Assembly (NCBI GenBank): GCA_041596215.1
Contig: JBFHIZ010000001.1
Span: 1-64,000, forward strand
Source of the DNA: JBFHIZ01 sp041596215
Lineage (GTDB): Bacteria; Bacillota; Clostridia; Lachnospirales; Lachnospiraceae
Direction: 5' to 3'
Length of the DNA: 64,000 nt
A model generated the notes under the pieces. That model was not told the origin of the DNA. It worked only from the letters and a program-made list of their open reading frames with translations, and ran no database searches. This document shows positions 1 to 8,568 of the stretch, in pieces (the stretch's first letter is position 1; each line of letters opens with the position of its first letter). The position numbers were made by a program, and so were the translations under genes.

Positions 1-13
1 AAGGGTGCTTTTT

Positions 14-904
14 TTATTTCATCATTTTTAGAAACAAATCCAAAGCATTAGATTTGATGTTTTCAGAATTACAGATGAAACCAACTTCTCTAGAAGGAAT
101 CTGAAATTCATTAAAAACTTCAATTAAATCACCTTTTCGAATTTCATCTTTTACAAAATCCTTAATTACACAAGCAATACCAATTCCAATTAATGAAAAT
201 TCAATTAATAAATCCATTGAAGTTACTTCTAATAAATTTTGATATCCAATCTGCTTTTCATTAAAATAAGAATCAATGAATTGTCTGGTAATATTACCTT
301 TATCTAACACCATAAGCGTTCCTTTTTCCCACAATTCTTTTGTGTTTTCAATTCTATGTTCTCTTTTTAATCGGTTTAAATAATTAGGAGAAACAACAAA
401 AGCATCCTGAATATTTCCCATTTTAAAATATTCTATTTTTTTGAATTGGTTTGGTTTGGCAACTAATCCAATATCTATTGTTCCTAAATCCATCATATTT
501 ATAATTTCAAAGGTACCTGCACACAAAATTTCAATTTTAATATTTGGATATTTAATCATAAATCGTTTTAAATAAGGTAGTAATATATATTTGCAAAGTG
601 TTGTGCTTACGCCAATTTTTAATTGCCCCATATTTAATTCTGTTGCTTTCTTAATTTGTAATTCACCATTTGAAATTGCTTGAAAAGCTATTTTACATTC
701 TTCGAATAATAAACTTCCTTCATAAGTTAATTTTACGCCTCTAGAATTTCGTAAAAACAAAGTAGTATTTAAATTTTGTTCCAATTTTGTGATTGCTTTA
801 CTAATAGCAGGTTGAGAAATAAATAATTCTTTTGCAGCTTTTGATATATTTTGATTCTTTGCTACCACATAGAAAATCTTATAATAGGATAAGTTATTTT
901 CCAT
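14..904 (-). CDS. LysR family transcriptional regulator
   Basis: DNA-binding regulator of the LysR type, 296 residues, the usual family length. The N-terminal winged helix-turn-helix covers about residues 1-60 (with the typical stretch NISKAAKELFISQPAISKAI), followed by a periplasmic-binding-like effector domain. It is divergent from leuCD, and a T-N11-A dyad lies between them, so it is probably the activator or repressor of leuCD; the effector is unknown. A strong Shine-Dalgarno (AGGAGG) precedes the ATG. Just past the stop on its own strand comes an A-run then GCACCC, which could be one arm of a terminator cut off by the window edge. Confidence 0.9.
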   Translation of the reverse strand: MENNLSYYKIFYVVAKNQNISKAAKELFISQPAISKAITKLEQNLNTTLFLRNSRGVKLTYEGSLLFEECKIAFQAISNGELQIKKATELNMGQLKIGVSTTLCKYILLPYLKRFMIKYPNIKIEILCAGTFEIINMMDLGTIDIGLVAKPNQFKKIEYFKMGNIQDAFVVSPNYLNRLKREHRIENTKELWEKGTLMVLDKGNITRQFIDSYFNEKQIGYQNLLEVTSMDLLIEFSLIGIGIACVIKDFVKDEIRKGDLIEVFNEFQIPSREVGFICNSENIKSNALDLFLKMMK

Positions 905-953
905 AATGCCTCCTGTTAAGATATAATATAATTATAATGAAATTTATTATATC

Positions 954-968
954 ATAACTAATAGTTAT
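954..968. promoter_or_regulatory. Putative LysR-type operator (T-N11-A) between lysR and leuC
   Basis: The sequence reads ATAACTA-A-TAGTTAT, a perfect 7+1+7 inverted repeat whose core ATAAC-N5-GTTAT contains T955-N11-A967, the general recognition pattern of LysR-type regulators. It sits in the 141-base gap between the divergent lysR and leuC. A TATAAT at 975-980 could be the leuC -10; no good -35 stands in front of it, as expected for an activator-dependent promoter. Binding by the adjacent regulator is inferred. Confidence 0.55.
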
Positions 969-1045
969 ATGAAATATAATCATTATGTATTTTCAATAAT
1001 GAAAGTAGTATGTTACGATTAGAAAGAAGAGAGTGAGGGTTCCCT

Positions 1046-2302
1046 ATGAAAATGACAATGACACAGAAAATTTTGGCTTCGCATGCTGGATTGGATTTTG
1101 TAACAGCAGGTCAATTAATTGAAGCAGATTTAGACTTAGTTTTAGGCAATGATATTACTAGCCCTGTTGCAATAAATGAATTTAATAAAATGAATGTCAA
1201 GAAAGTATTTGATAACGATAAGATTGCTTTAGTTCCAGATCATTTTGTACCAAATAAAGATATTAAATCAGCGGAACATTGTAAATGTGTTCGTGAATTT
1301 GCATATCGAAATAAAATTACCAATTATTTTGAAGTAGGAGAGATGGGCATAGAACATGCTTTATTGCCCGAAAAAGGATTAACGGTTGCAGGTGAAGTGA
1401 TTATCGGTGCAGATAGTCATACTTGTACTTATGGAGCTTTGGGTGCTTTTTCTACAGGTGTTGGGAGTACGGATATGGCTGCAGGGATGGCAACTGGTAA
1501 AGCTTGGTTTAAAGTTCCAAGCGCTATAAAATTTAATATTACGGGTAAACTAAATCCATGGGTGAGTGGTAAAGATGTAATTTTACATATTATAGGAATG
1601 ATAGGTGTAGATGGTGCACTGTATAAATCCATGGAATTTGTAGGTGATGGTATCAAAAACCTTACAATGGATGATCGATTTACCATAGCTAATATGGCGA
1701 TTGAAGCTGGTGGTAAAAACGGTATTTTTCCAGTAGATGATTTGACAATTTCTTATATGAAAGAGCATTCCATAAAAGAGTATAAAACGTATGTTGCAGA
1801 TATAGATGCTGTTTATGATAATGTTTATCATATTGATTTAAGTAAAATCAAACCAACCATTGCATTTCCACATTTACCAGAAAATACAAGAACAATTGAT
1901 GAAATTACAGAGGAAATTAAAATTGATCAAGTTGTAATTGGCTCATGTACAAATGGAAGAATTTCTGATTTGAGAATGGCAGCAAAAGTATTGGAAGGGA
2001 AAAAAGTTGCAAAAGGGATTCGCACGATTATTCTTCCAGCAACACAGAAAATATATCTGCAAGCAATGGAAGAGGGATTATTAAAAATATTTATAGAAGC
2101 GGGGGCTGTTGTTTCCACCCCAACTTGTGGACCTTGTCTAGGAGGTTATATGGGTATTTTAGCAGCAAATGAAAGGTGTGTTTCTACCACAAATCGTAAT
2201 TTTGTTGGTCGTATGGGGCATGTTGACTCGGAAGTTTATTTGGCAAGTCCTGCTGTTGCTGCACATAGTGCAATTACGGGTACAATTTCTGCACCAAATT
2301 AA
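1046..2302 (+). CDS. leuC: 3-isopropylmalate dehydratase large subunit (LeuC type)
   Basis: Aconitase-superfamily large subunit, 418 residues, the length of the short (archaeal-like) LeuC/homoaconitase class rather than the ~465-residue enterobacterial form. It should interconvert 2- and 3-isopropylmalate in leucine biosynthesis together with LeuD. The three [4Fe-4S] ligands are visible: C301 (IGSCTNGR) and C361/C364 (TPTCGPC). The small-subunit gene follows after 24 bases. No leuA or leuB lies in the window, so related substrates of this dehydratase class (homoaconitate, methylmalate) cannot be excluded from sequence alone. Confidence 0.9.
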   Translation: MKMTMTQKILASHAGLDFVTAGQLIEADLDLVLGNDITSPVAINEFNKMNVKKVFDNDKIALVPDHFVPNKDIKSAEHCKCVREFAYRNKITNYFEVGEMGIEHALLPEKGLTVAGEVIIGADSHTCTYGALGAFSTGVGSTDMAAGMATGKAWFKVPSAIKFNITGKLNPWVSGKDVILHIIGMIGVDGALYKSMEFVGDGIKNLTMDDRFTIANMAIEAGGKNGIFPVDDLTISYMKEHSIKEYKTYVADIDAVYDNVYHIDLSKIKPTIAFPHLPENTRTIDEITEEIKIDQVVIGSCTNGRISDLRMAAKVLEGKKVAKGIRTIILPATQKIYLQAMEEGLLKIFIEAGAVVSTPTCGPCLGGYMGILAANERCVSTTNRNFVGRMGHVDSEVYLASPAVAAHSAITGTISAPN

Positions 2303-2326
2303 TTCAATAATATGATAGGAGAAAGT

Positions 2327-2812
2327 ATGAAAAACGCAAAAGGAAAAGTTTTTAAATATAGGGATAATATTGATACAGACGTTATTATACCAGCTAGATA
2401 CTTAAATACCTCTGATCCAGCAGAGCTTGCAACACACTGTATGGAAGATATTGATTCAAGTTTTATTAAGGAAGTGAAAGCTGGTGATATTATTGTTGCA
2501 AATAAGAATTTTGGATGTGGATCTTCAAGAGAACATGCACCCATTGCAATTAAAGCATCAGGTATTAGCTGCGTAATTGCAGAAACCTTTGCACGTATAT
2601 TTTATCGAAATGCAATTAATATTGGTCTTCCTATTATTGAATGTAAAGAAGCTGCAAATTCGATTGAAAACGGTGATGAAGTAGAAGTTGATTTTAATAC
2701 AGGCACTATAATAAATCATACAAAAGGCACCTCTTTTTTAGGCCAACCTTTTCCTCCTTTTATGCAAAAGATAATCGCAAGCGAAGGATTAGTAAATTAT
2801 ATTAATCAATAA
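2327..2812 (+). CDS. leuD: 3-isopropylmalate dehydratase small subunit (LeuD type)
   Basis: Aconitase swivel-domain subunit that pairs with the upstream large subunit. Typical motifs are DNIDTDVIIPARYL near the N-terminus, NFGCGSSREHAP in the middle and FARIFYRNAINIGLP. An in-frame ATG exists at 2312, but AGGAG at 2317-2321 sits six bases before the ATG at 2327, so the 161-residue form starting MKNAKGKVF is preferred; that is a normal length for this class. It ends the leuCD operon, followed by a strong hairpin. Confidence 0.9.
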   Translation: MKNAKGKVFKYRDNIDTDVIIPARYLNTSDPAELATHCMEDIDSSFIKEVKAGDIIVANKNFGCGSSREHAPIAIKASGISCVIAETFARIFYRNAINIGLPIIECKEAANSIENGDEVEVDFNTGTIINHTKGTSFLGQPFPPFMQKIIASEGLVNYINQ

Positions 2813-2830
2813 ATTTAAGGATAAGAAAAA

Positions 2831-2870
2831 GAAGAAACACTTCAAAATACTTTGAAGTGTTTCTTCTTTT
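2831..2870 (+). terminator. Intrinsic terminator after leuD
   Basis: Perfect 16-bp inverted repeat, 2831-2846 against 2851-2866 with loop ATAC, extendable by A-T pairs and running into a T-rich tail. It ends the leuCD transcript. Its right arm also contains the candidate -35 of the ruvA promoter. Confidence 0.85.
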
Positions 2871-2880
2871 ATGATATACT
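2852..2880 (+). promoter_or_regulatory. Putative sigma-A promoter for ruvAB
   Basis: TTGAAG (2852-2857), 17-base spacer, TATACT (2875-2880). The -35 lies inside the leuD terminator stem. Transcription would start near 2887, on top of a LexA-type box. Confidence 0.6.
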
Positions 2881-2886
2881 ATATCA

Positions 2887-2898
2887 GAACATAAGTTT
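2887..2898. promoter_or_regulatory. Putative LexA (SOS) box upstream of ruvA
   Basis: GAAC-ATAA-GTTT matches the Gram-positive LexA pattern GAAC-N4-GTTY. It begins about seven bases after the -10 and would block initiation when LexA is bound. ruvAB is SOS-controlled in Bacillus subtilis, and a LexA gene with perfect boxes is in the same window. Confidence 0.6.
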
Positions 2899-2919
2899 GT
2901 TTTTGAAAGGGAAAAAAAT

Positions 2920-3531
2920 ATGATTTCATTTATGAAAGGTTCTATTCAAGAAATATTATCTGCTTCTGTAATTCTTGAAGTAAATAATATTGGCTATGAA
3001 TTATTGGTTTCAGATAATACATTACAAAATATTTCTTGTAATAAAGAAACACTGTTGCATACATATCTTAATGTACGAGAAGATGAATTGACTTTGTTTG
3101 GTTTTTTAACAAAAGATGAATTACAAATGTTCAAATTGTTAATTAAAGTAAATGGCGTTGGTCCAAAAGCTGCATTATCCATTCTTTCTACTTTGAATAC
3201 CGCCGATTTACGATACGCAATCCTTGCAGGCGATAGCACAAAAATTTCAAATGCAAAAGGTATTGGAAAAAAAACGTCGGAACGAATTTTAATTGATTTA
3301 AAAGATAAAGTATCGAGAGATGATTTACTTGATGCAAATGGTACGATATGCTATAATTCCACAAATCAATCAGATGAAATGCATAAACGTTATCAAGAGG
3401 AAGTAGTAGAGGCACTGATTAATTTGGGATACACCAATAAAATTGCCAAGTCAGCAGTAGACGAAGTACCTTATACTAAAGAAATGAACGTTGAGCAATT
3501 TTTAAAAGAAGCATTAAAGAGGATGAGATAA
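2920..3531 (+). CDS. ruvA: Holliday junction branch migration protein RuvA
   Basis: Holliday-junction-binding subunit of the RuvAB branch-migration motor, 203 residues, normal length. It has an N-terminal OB-fold (MISFMKGSIQEI), helix-hairpin-helix motifs (about 70-130: KVNGVGPKAALSIL and NAKGIGKKTSERILIDLK) and a C-terminal domain III (about 155-203) that contacts RuvB. ruvB starts two bases after its stop. No ruvC is adjacent; recU elsewhere in the window probably supplies the resolvase. Confidence 0.95.
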   Translation: MISFMKGSIQEILSASVILEVNNIGYELLVSDNTLQNISCNKETLLHTYLNVREDELTLFGFLTKDELQMFKLLIKVNGVGPKAALSILSTLNTADLRYAILAGDSTKISNAKGIGKKTSERILIDLKDKVSRDDLLDANGTICYNSTNQSDEMHKRYQEEVVEALINLGYTNKIAKSAVDEVPYTKEMNVEQFLKEALKRMR

Positions 3532-3532
3532 C

Positions 3533-4528
3533 ATGGAAAGAATTATTGAAACATCATTTTCAGAAGAAGATATTTCCGTTGAAAAAAGTTTGCGCCCACA
3601 AACTTTAGAACAATATATAGGACAAGAGAAAATCAAATCCATGCTACAGATATATATTGAGGCTGCAAAAAATAGAAAGGATGTGTTAGATCATGTTCTT
3701 CTTTATGGCCCTCCAGGATTAGGAAAAACAACTTTAGCTGGTGTTATTGCGAATGAAATGGGAGTTCATATAAAAATAACGAGTGGACCTGCAATTGAAA
3801 AGCCGGGTGAACTTGCAGCTATTTTAAATAATTTGCAAGAAGGTGATATTTTATTCATTGATGAAATACATCGATTAAATCGAATTGTAGAAGAAGTGTT
3901 ATATCCTGCGATGGAGGATTATGCAATTGATATAATTATTGGAAAAGGAGCAACTGCAAAATCAATTCGGTTATCCCTTCCCAAATTCACATTAATAGGT
4001 GCAACAACAAGAGCGGGATTATTAAGTGCTCCATTACGAGATCGTTTTGGAATTACAAATCATATGGAGTATTATTCCCCCTTTGAATTAGCAACGATTG
4101 TAAAACATTCCTCCTTAAAATTAGAAGTTCCCATTGTTGAAGAAGGTGCTGTTGAAATTTCATTGCGAAGTCGAGGTACTCCACGTTTAGCGAATCGATT
4201 GTTAAAAAGAACTCGTGATTTTGCACAAGTACAATTTGATGGGATTATTACGAAAGAAATTGCACAAGCGGCTCTTTCCTCACTAGAAGTAGATTCTCTT
4301 GGTTTAGATACGATTGACCGTGCACTATTACAAACTATGATTTTGAATTTTTCTGGTGGCCCAGTTGGTTTAGATACGTTAGCTGCATCAATTGGTGAAG
4401 ATTCCGGAACAATAGAAGATGTTTATGAACCTTATTTACTAAAATCAGGTTTGATTACAAGAACTCCAAGAGGACGTATGGTGACAGAACTAGCATATCA
4501 TCATTTAGGTCTTGATATTCCCGAATAA
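3533..4528 (+). CDS. ruvB: Holliday junction DNA helicase RuvB
   Basis: AAA+ ATPase ring motor for branch migration, 331 residues, full length. Walker A is GPPGLGKT at 59-66, Walker B is LFIDEIH with D110 and E111, and sensor/arginine-finger region TTRAGLLSAPLRDRFG follows; the C-terminal winged helix contains LLKSGLITRTPRGR. It is translationally close to ruvA, and its transcript should be SOS-inducible through the upstream box. Confidence 0.97.
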   Translation: MERIIETSFSEEDISVEKSLRPQTLEQYIGQEKIKSMLQIYIEAAKNRKDVLDHVLLYGPPGLGKTTLAGVIANEMGVHIKITSGPAIEKPGELAAILNNLQEGDILFIDEIHRLNRIVEEVLYPAMEDYAIDIIIGKGATAKSIRLSLPKFTLIGATTRAGLLSAPLRDRFGITNHMEYYSPFELATIVKHSSLKLEVPIVEEGAVEISLRSRGTPRLANRLLKRTRDFAQVQFDGIITKEIAQAALSSLEVDSLGLDTIDRALLQTMILNFSGGPVGLDTLAASIGEDSGTIEDVYEPYLLKSGLITRTPRGRMVTELAYHHLGLDIPE

Positions 4529-4540
4529 ATTGTATATAAT
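4512..4540 (+). promoter_or_regulatory. Putative sigma-A promoter for zapA
   Basis: TTGATA (4512-4517), 17-base spacer, TATAAT (4535-4540), near consensus. The -35 lies in the last codons of ruvB. It gives zapA and the U32 gene expression independent of the SOS box. Confidence 0.6.
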
Positions 4541-4597
4541 AGATATTGTGTATAATATAATATTTTAATATATATATAGTGGACTGGGGGTTCTTAT

Positions 4598-4924
4598 ATG
4601 TCTTCAAAGGTAGATACAGAAGTTCTTATTTGTGGGAAAGTATTCACGATTAGCGGTTACGAAAGTGAAGACTATATTCAAAAGATTGCATCCTACATTA
4701 ATAACAAAATGGCTGAATTCAATAAATTAGAAGGTTTAAAAAGACAATCATCCGAGTTTATACAAATAATGCTTCAAGTTAATATTGCAGATGATTATTT
4801 TAAAGCGAAAAAGACCATTGATACTTTGCAAGAAGATCTTGAAATGAAAGAAAAAGAACTATATGATTTAAAACATGAATTGATTACTGCAATGATTAAA
4901 TTAGAAAATTTAGAAAAAGAATAA
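4598..4924 (+). CDS. zapA: Cell division protein ZapA
   Basis: Small FtsZ-associated protein of 108 residues that promotes Z-ring bundling. The ZapA fold is recognisable from the N-terminal strand region (EVLICGKVFTISGYESEDY) and the helix with IQIMLQVNIADDYFKAK, followed by a C-terminal coiled coil (about 65-108, rich in E, K and L). It lies between ruvB and a U32 gene, an order common in Clostridia. The Shine-Dalgarno is weak (a G-run 8-12 bases upstream). Confidence 0.85.
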   Translation: MSSKVDTEVLICGKVFTISGYESEDYIQKIASYINNKMAEFNKLEGLKRQSSEFIQIMLQVNIADDYFKAKKTIDTLQEDLEMKEKELYDLKHELITAMIKLENLEKE

Positions 4925-4934
4925 TAATTAATTT

Positions 4935-4960
4935 GGCTGTCTAATGACAGCCTTTATTAT
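4935..4960 (+). terminator. Short hairpin terminator after zapA
   Basis: GGCTGTC (4935-4941), loop TAAT, GACAGCC (4946-4952), then TTTATTATATT. It is a modest 7-bp stem, so termination is probably partial and the U32 gene may be reached by read-through. Confidence 0.55.
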
Positions 4961-4992
4961 ATTATTTATGATTCAATAATAAGGAGTATCTT

Positions 4993-7164
4993 ATGAATGA
5001 GAATAAGATTGAATTACTTGCCCCTGCAGGTAATTATGATATATTTTTACTAGCATTACGTGCAGGAGCAGATGCCGTTTATTTTGCTGGTTCCAAATTT
5101 GGAGCAAGAGCGTTTGCAAATAATTTTTCAGATGAAGAAGTGATAAAAGCAATTCAAACGGCTCATTTATTTCAAAAAAAAGTATATCTTACCGTGAATA
5201 CTTTATTAAAAGAACTTGAATTACAATCACTTTATGCTTATCTACTGAAATTCTATGAAGAAGGATTAGATGGTGTTATTGTGCAAGATATAGGAGTCAT
5301 GGCTTATATTCGAGAAGCTTTTCCCAATTTGGATCTTCATGCAAGTACACAAATGACTGTGACCGGTGTTTCTGGAATTCATGTCTTGGAATCTATGAAT
5401 GTAAAACGTGTTGTTTTAGCAAGAGAATTATCGCTTACAGAAATCAAAGAAATCAAAGCAAAAACAGATATGGAATTAGAAATTTTCATTCATGGAGCCA
5501 TGTGTTATTCCTATTCCGGACAATGTTTGTTAAGCTCTATTTTAGGTGGAAGAAGCGGAAATCGAGGGCGTTGTGCACAACCTTGTAGATTGCCATATCA
5601 AATAGATCACACGGATAGTTGCTATCCTTTAAGCATGAAAGACCAATGTGCAATTAATTATTTAGAAGAACTGATTCATATTGGTGTAGATTCCTTAAAA
5701 ATTGAAGGTAGGATGAAAAAGCCAGAATATGTTGTGATGGTTACTGCCATATATCGAAAATACATAGATGTTATTTTGAAAAAAAGAAAAATAATGGATA
5801 CATCTCCTTTGATAATTGATCCAAAAGATAAATATATGTTAGAAAATATTTATGTTAGAACATCCTCTCAAAATGGATATTTTGAAACCAAAAATGGAAA
5901 AGATATGTTAACCATTCATCAATCAACTTATAAAGAAACACCGGATAAACTATTACTTACAGTCCATGATTTTATAGAATCTTTACCACCATTAAAATTT
6001 GAAATTTCATGCGATGTAAATATATATGTAGGAGAGAAAATAAATTTAGTTATATCACATCAGAAAAAGACATATTCTTTTTTTGGAGACGTCGTATCTC
6101 TAGCTAAAAATCAACCTTTGAATAATCAAAAAATCATCAAACAATTAAATAAAACAACGGATACAAATTTTTCGTTTACCAACATTAACATACATACCGA
6201 TTTTCGTAGTTTTCTTCCGATATCTAGTTTAAATGAAATTCGAAGAACAGCATTACAAGAAATAGAAGAAGACTTGCTATTACCAACAAGACAAAAAGAT
6301 TATAGAAAACCTAAACAACTAGTAAATTCACATAATCATGGATCTAAAATAAATATAACAAATAATACACATTCTTATAGTATTTTAATTTCTAACTTTC
6401 AACAATTAAAACTTGCCGTTTCTTATTCACCAGAACGTATTTATATTCCTATTTCACTTTTTGAACAAGAACAAGAAAACATAGAGAATTTACTATCAAA
6501 TATGTCGACTATTGATTTCTATCTTGCATTACCGCATGTTTTTAGACAAAGTGATTTTCAAAAGAAAGAAACACTTTGGAAAACAATATTATTTGAGCCT
6601 TACATAAAAGGTGTATTGATAAGAAATCTTGATGAAATTGGCTTTTTGAATGACATGCATTATTCAGGCATGAAACAATTAGATTATTTTGTATATTGTA
6701 TGAACACATTTACAATTAATTTTTGGAAAGAAAAGAATTATACTTGGACAAGTCCCTTAGAGTTAAATCATAAAGAATTAAATCATTTACCATTTCCAGA
6801 TGAAGCTATGGTATATGGGCAAATTCCATTAATGATAAGTGCAAATTGTATTAGTAAAACACTTGGACAATGTAATATAAAACAACAAACTCATGTTTTA
6901 ACAGATCGAATGCATAAAAATTTTATGGTAAAAACAAATTGTATGTATTGTTATAATGTATTATATAATTGTGTTCCTTTATCCCTACATAATTATATCC
7001 ATTCCTTCCATGAGAAAACACGATTAAGATTAGAGTTTACTTTTGAAAACGAAGCATTATTTCATCAAATTTGCGATTTTTATTTACATGAGAATGTTCA
7101 TGCAGAGAATCATTTTATAATTGATGAATATACAAATGGTCATTTTAATCGGGGTGTTGATTAA
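4993..7164 (+). CDS. U32 family (peptidase-like) protein with DUF3656-type C-terminal region
   Basis: 723 residues. The N-terminal U32 domain carries the exact family signature at 163-181 (E-x-F-x2-G-A-M-C171-x4-G-x-C178-x-L-S) and further cysteines C194 and C198. Characterised relatives (RlhA, TrhP, UbiU/V) are RNA or quinone hydroxylation factors that use such cysteines for an Fe-S cluster, not proteases. The long region after about 380 fits the DUF3656 arrangement seen in RlhA, so a role in 23S rRNA or tRNA hydroxylation is likelier than proteolysis. The substrate cannot be told from sequence. Confidence 0.8.
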   Translation: MNENKIELLAPAGNYDIFLLALRAGADAVYFAGSKFGARAFANNFSDEEVIKAIQTAHLFQKKVYLTVNTLLKELELQSLYAYLLKFYEEGLDGVIVQDIGVMAYIREAFPNLDLHASTQMTVTGVSGIHVLESMNVKRVVLARELSLTEIKEIKAKTDMELEIFIHGAMCYSYSGQCLLSSILGGRSGNRGRCAQPCRLPYQIDHTDSCYPLSMKDQCAINYLEELIHIGVDSLKIEGRMKKPEYVVMVTAIYRKYIDVILKKRKIMDTSPLIIDPKDKYMLENIYVRTSSQNGYFETKNGKDMLTIHQSTYKETPDKLLLTVHDFIESLPPLKFEISCDVNIYVGEKINLVISHQKKTYSFFGDVVSLAKNQPLNNQKIIKQLNKTTDTNFSFTNINIHTDFRSFLPISSLNEIRRTALQEIEEDLLLPTRQKDYRKPKQLVNSHNHGSKINITNNTHSYSILISNFQQLKLAVSYSPERIYIPISLFEQEQENIENLLSNMSTIDFYLALPHVFRQSDFQKKETLWKTILFEPYIKGVLIRNLDEIGFLNDMHYSGMKQLDYFVYCMNTFTINFWKEKNYTWTSPLELNHKELNHLPFPDEAMVYGQIPLMISANCISKTLGQCNIKQQTHVLTDRMHKNFMVKTNCMYCYNVLYNCVPLSLHNYIHSFHEKTRLRLEFTFENEALFHQICDFYLHENVHAENHFIIDEYTNGHFNRGVD

Positions 7165-7199
7165 AATATTTCGTTTATAAGGAAAAAAATGTGTTTTTA

Positions 7200-7228
7200 T
7201 TGATATTTTATACATTATGTTATAAAAT
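7200..7228 (+). promoter_or_regulatory. Putative promoter of the CheX-like/CheY-like pair
   Basis: TTGATA (7200-7205), 17-base spacer, TAAAAT (7223-7228), about 30 bases ahead of the start codon in an otherwise very AT-rich gap. No motility-sigma motif was found here. Confidence 0.4.
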
Positions 7229-7259
7229 ATATATATTGTATTTCGAGAGGAGATAGTCG

Positions 7260-8153
7260 ATGTTTGATAGAATTTTTGGTAAATATTTAGTGGAATCAGG
7301 CACGTTAACAAATGAACAACTACTTTCTGTTTATAAAAAACAGGAAAATAGTCGAAGCCGTTTAGGTTTAATTGCTGTCACTGAAAAAATGATGACCATT
7401 TCTCAAGTAGAAGAGGTAAACAAACTTCAAGCTATTATGGATAAAAGATTTGGTGATATTGCAAAAACCAGTGGGTATTTAACGGAAGATCAGGTAACCA
7501 GATTATTAACGCTTCAAGGAAATCGTTATTTAGTATTTATACAGGCTATTGTAGATAAAGGTTTTTTGCCTTTAGATACCATTAATGATATTTTATCACT
7601 ATATCAAAATGAACATGGCTATACACAAACCGACTTAGAAAACTTAAAAAGTTGTGATATCAATCGCATATTACCTTATTTTGTTGATTTAAAAAATGAA
7701 ATACTTTTTGAATTGATTGGGACCTTTGTTAGAACCGTATCAAGATTGATGAATTATAATGTATATATTGATACTGCATACGAAGTACAAACTTTTTCAG
7801 CACCACAAATCAGTTATCAAATTTCTGATGGTGATCATAGGCTTTTCGTTTGTATTGCAGCTAATGAAGAAGCTATGTTAAACAGTGCAATTAGTTTTGC
7901 AGGTAAAAAATTTGTAGAAAATCAAGAAGATGCTTTGGACGCAAATGCAGAATTTATTAATTGTGTAAATGGTCTTTTTGCAACGAAAGTAAGTAATGAT
8001 GAACATCCCATGGAATTAGATATGTATCCACCTTTATATCATGAATCTCTATCGACGATTACTGGCGAACATATTTATGTGATTCCAATTAGCTTTGATA
8101 CAATTCATTTTGATTTATTAGTTTCTATTGATACGGATATTCAAATTAAATAA
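7260..8153 (+). CDS. MshEN-like repeat protein with C-terminal CheC/CheX-type phosphatase domain
   Basis: 297 residues, no membrane segment. The first 90 residues hold three tandem 24-residue motifs separated by five residues: glycines G7/G36/G65 and glutamines Q28/Q57/Q86 repeat at exactly 29 residues, with R34-L-G and R63-F-G. This is the spacing of MshEN c-di-GMP-binding motifs (RLG...G...L...L..Q). The C-terminal part carries D227-x3-E231-x2-N234-x22-P257, an exact match to the CheC/CheX/FliY phosphatase motif that dephosphorylates CheY. A CheY-like gene follows 15 bases later, its likely substrate. The c-di-GMP binding is inferred; motif positions 6-7 and 10 are not ideal in every repeat. 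A strong Shine-Dalgarno (GAGAGGAG) precedes the ATG. Confidence 0.75.
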   Translation: MFDRIFGKYLVESGTLTNEQLLSVYKKQENSRSRLGLIAVTEKMMTISQVEEVNKLQAIMDKRFGDIAKTSGYLTEDQVTRLLTLQGNRYLVFIQAIVDKGFLPLDTINDILSLYQNEHGYTQTDLENLKSCDINRILPYFVDLKNEILFELIGTFVRTVSRLMNYNVYIDTAYEVQTFSAPQISYQISDGDHRLFVCIAANEEAMLNSAISFAGKKFVENQEDALDANAEFINCVNGLFATKVSNDEHPMELDMYPPLYHESLSTITGEHIYVIPISFDTIHFDLLVSIDTDIQIK

Positions 8154-8168
8154 TAGGAGGAAATATTT

Positions 8169-8531
8169 ATGGCGAAAATATACATAGTTGATGATTCTCG
8201 TGTATCTAGAAAAGTATTGGCAAGTATTTTAGAAGAAGCTGGCCATACAATTTGTGGTCAAGCCGAGAATGGAAAAATTGCAATTGATAATTATATTTCA
8301 TGTAAACCAGATTTGATCACTCTTGATATTACGATGCCTGTTATGGATGGGATTGAAGCCTTGTCATTAATCCGGGAAAATGATAAAAATGTTAAAATTT
8401 TAATGGTAACTGCTGCTGGACAAAAAGGAAAAGTTGTAGATGCTGTAAAACACGGTGCAACTGAATTTATCACAAAACCATTTGAGAATGATAAAATATT
8501 AAATGCAGTAAATAAATGTTTAAATGATTAA
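8169..8531 (+). CDS. CheY-like single-domain response regulator
   Basis: A 120-residue receiver domain with nothing attached. All catalytic positions are present: acidic pair D8/D9, phospho-acceptor D53 (LITLDITMP), T81 and K103 (FITKPF). It is translationally coupled to the upstream protein carrying a CheX-type phosphatase motif, so the two probably form a phosphorylation/dephosphorylation pair acting on motility or another target. No histidine kinase is adjacent, so the phosphodonor must be encoded elsewhere. Confidence 0.92.
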   Translation: MAKIYIVDDSRVSRKVLASILEEAGHTICGQAENGKIAIDNYISCKPDLITLDITMPVMDGIEALSLIRENDKNVKILMVTAAGQKGKVVDAVKHGATEFITKPFENDKILNAVNKCLND

Positions 8532-8568
8532 AAAAAGAGATTTGACTTTATGTCAAATCTCTTTTTTT
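8531..8568. terminator. Bidirectional terminator between the CheY-like gene and the HD gene
   Basis: Perfect 16-bp inverted repeat, 8531-8546 against 8552-8567 with loop TTTAT, A-run on the left and T-run on the right, so it works on both strands. It separates two convergent genes and overlaps both stop codons. Confidence 0.9.
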
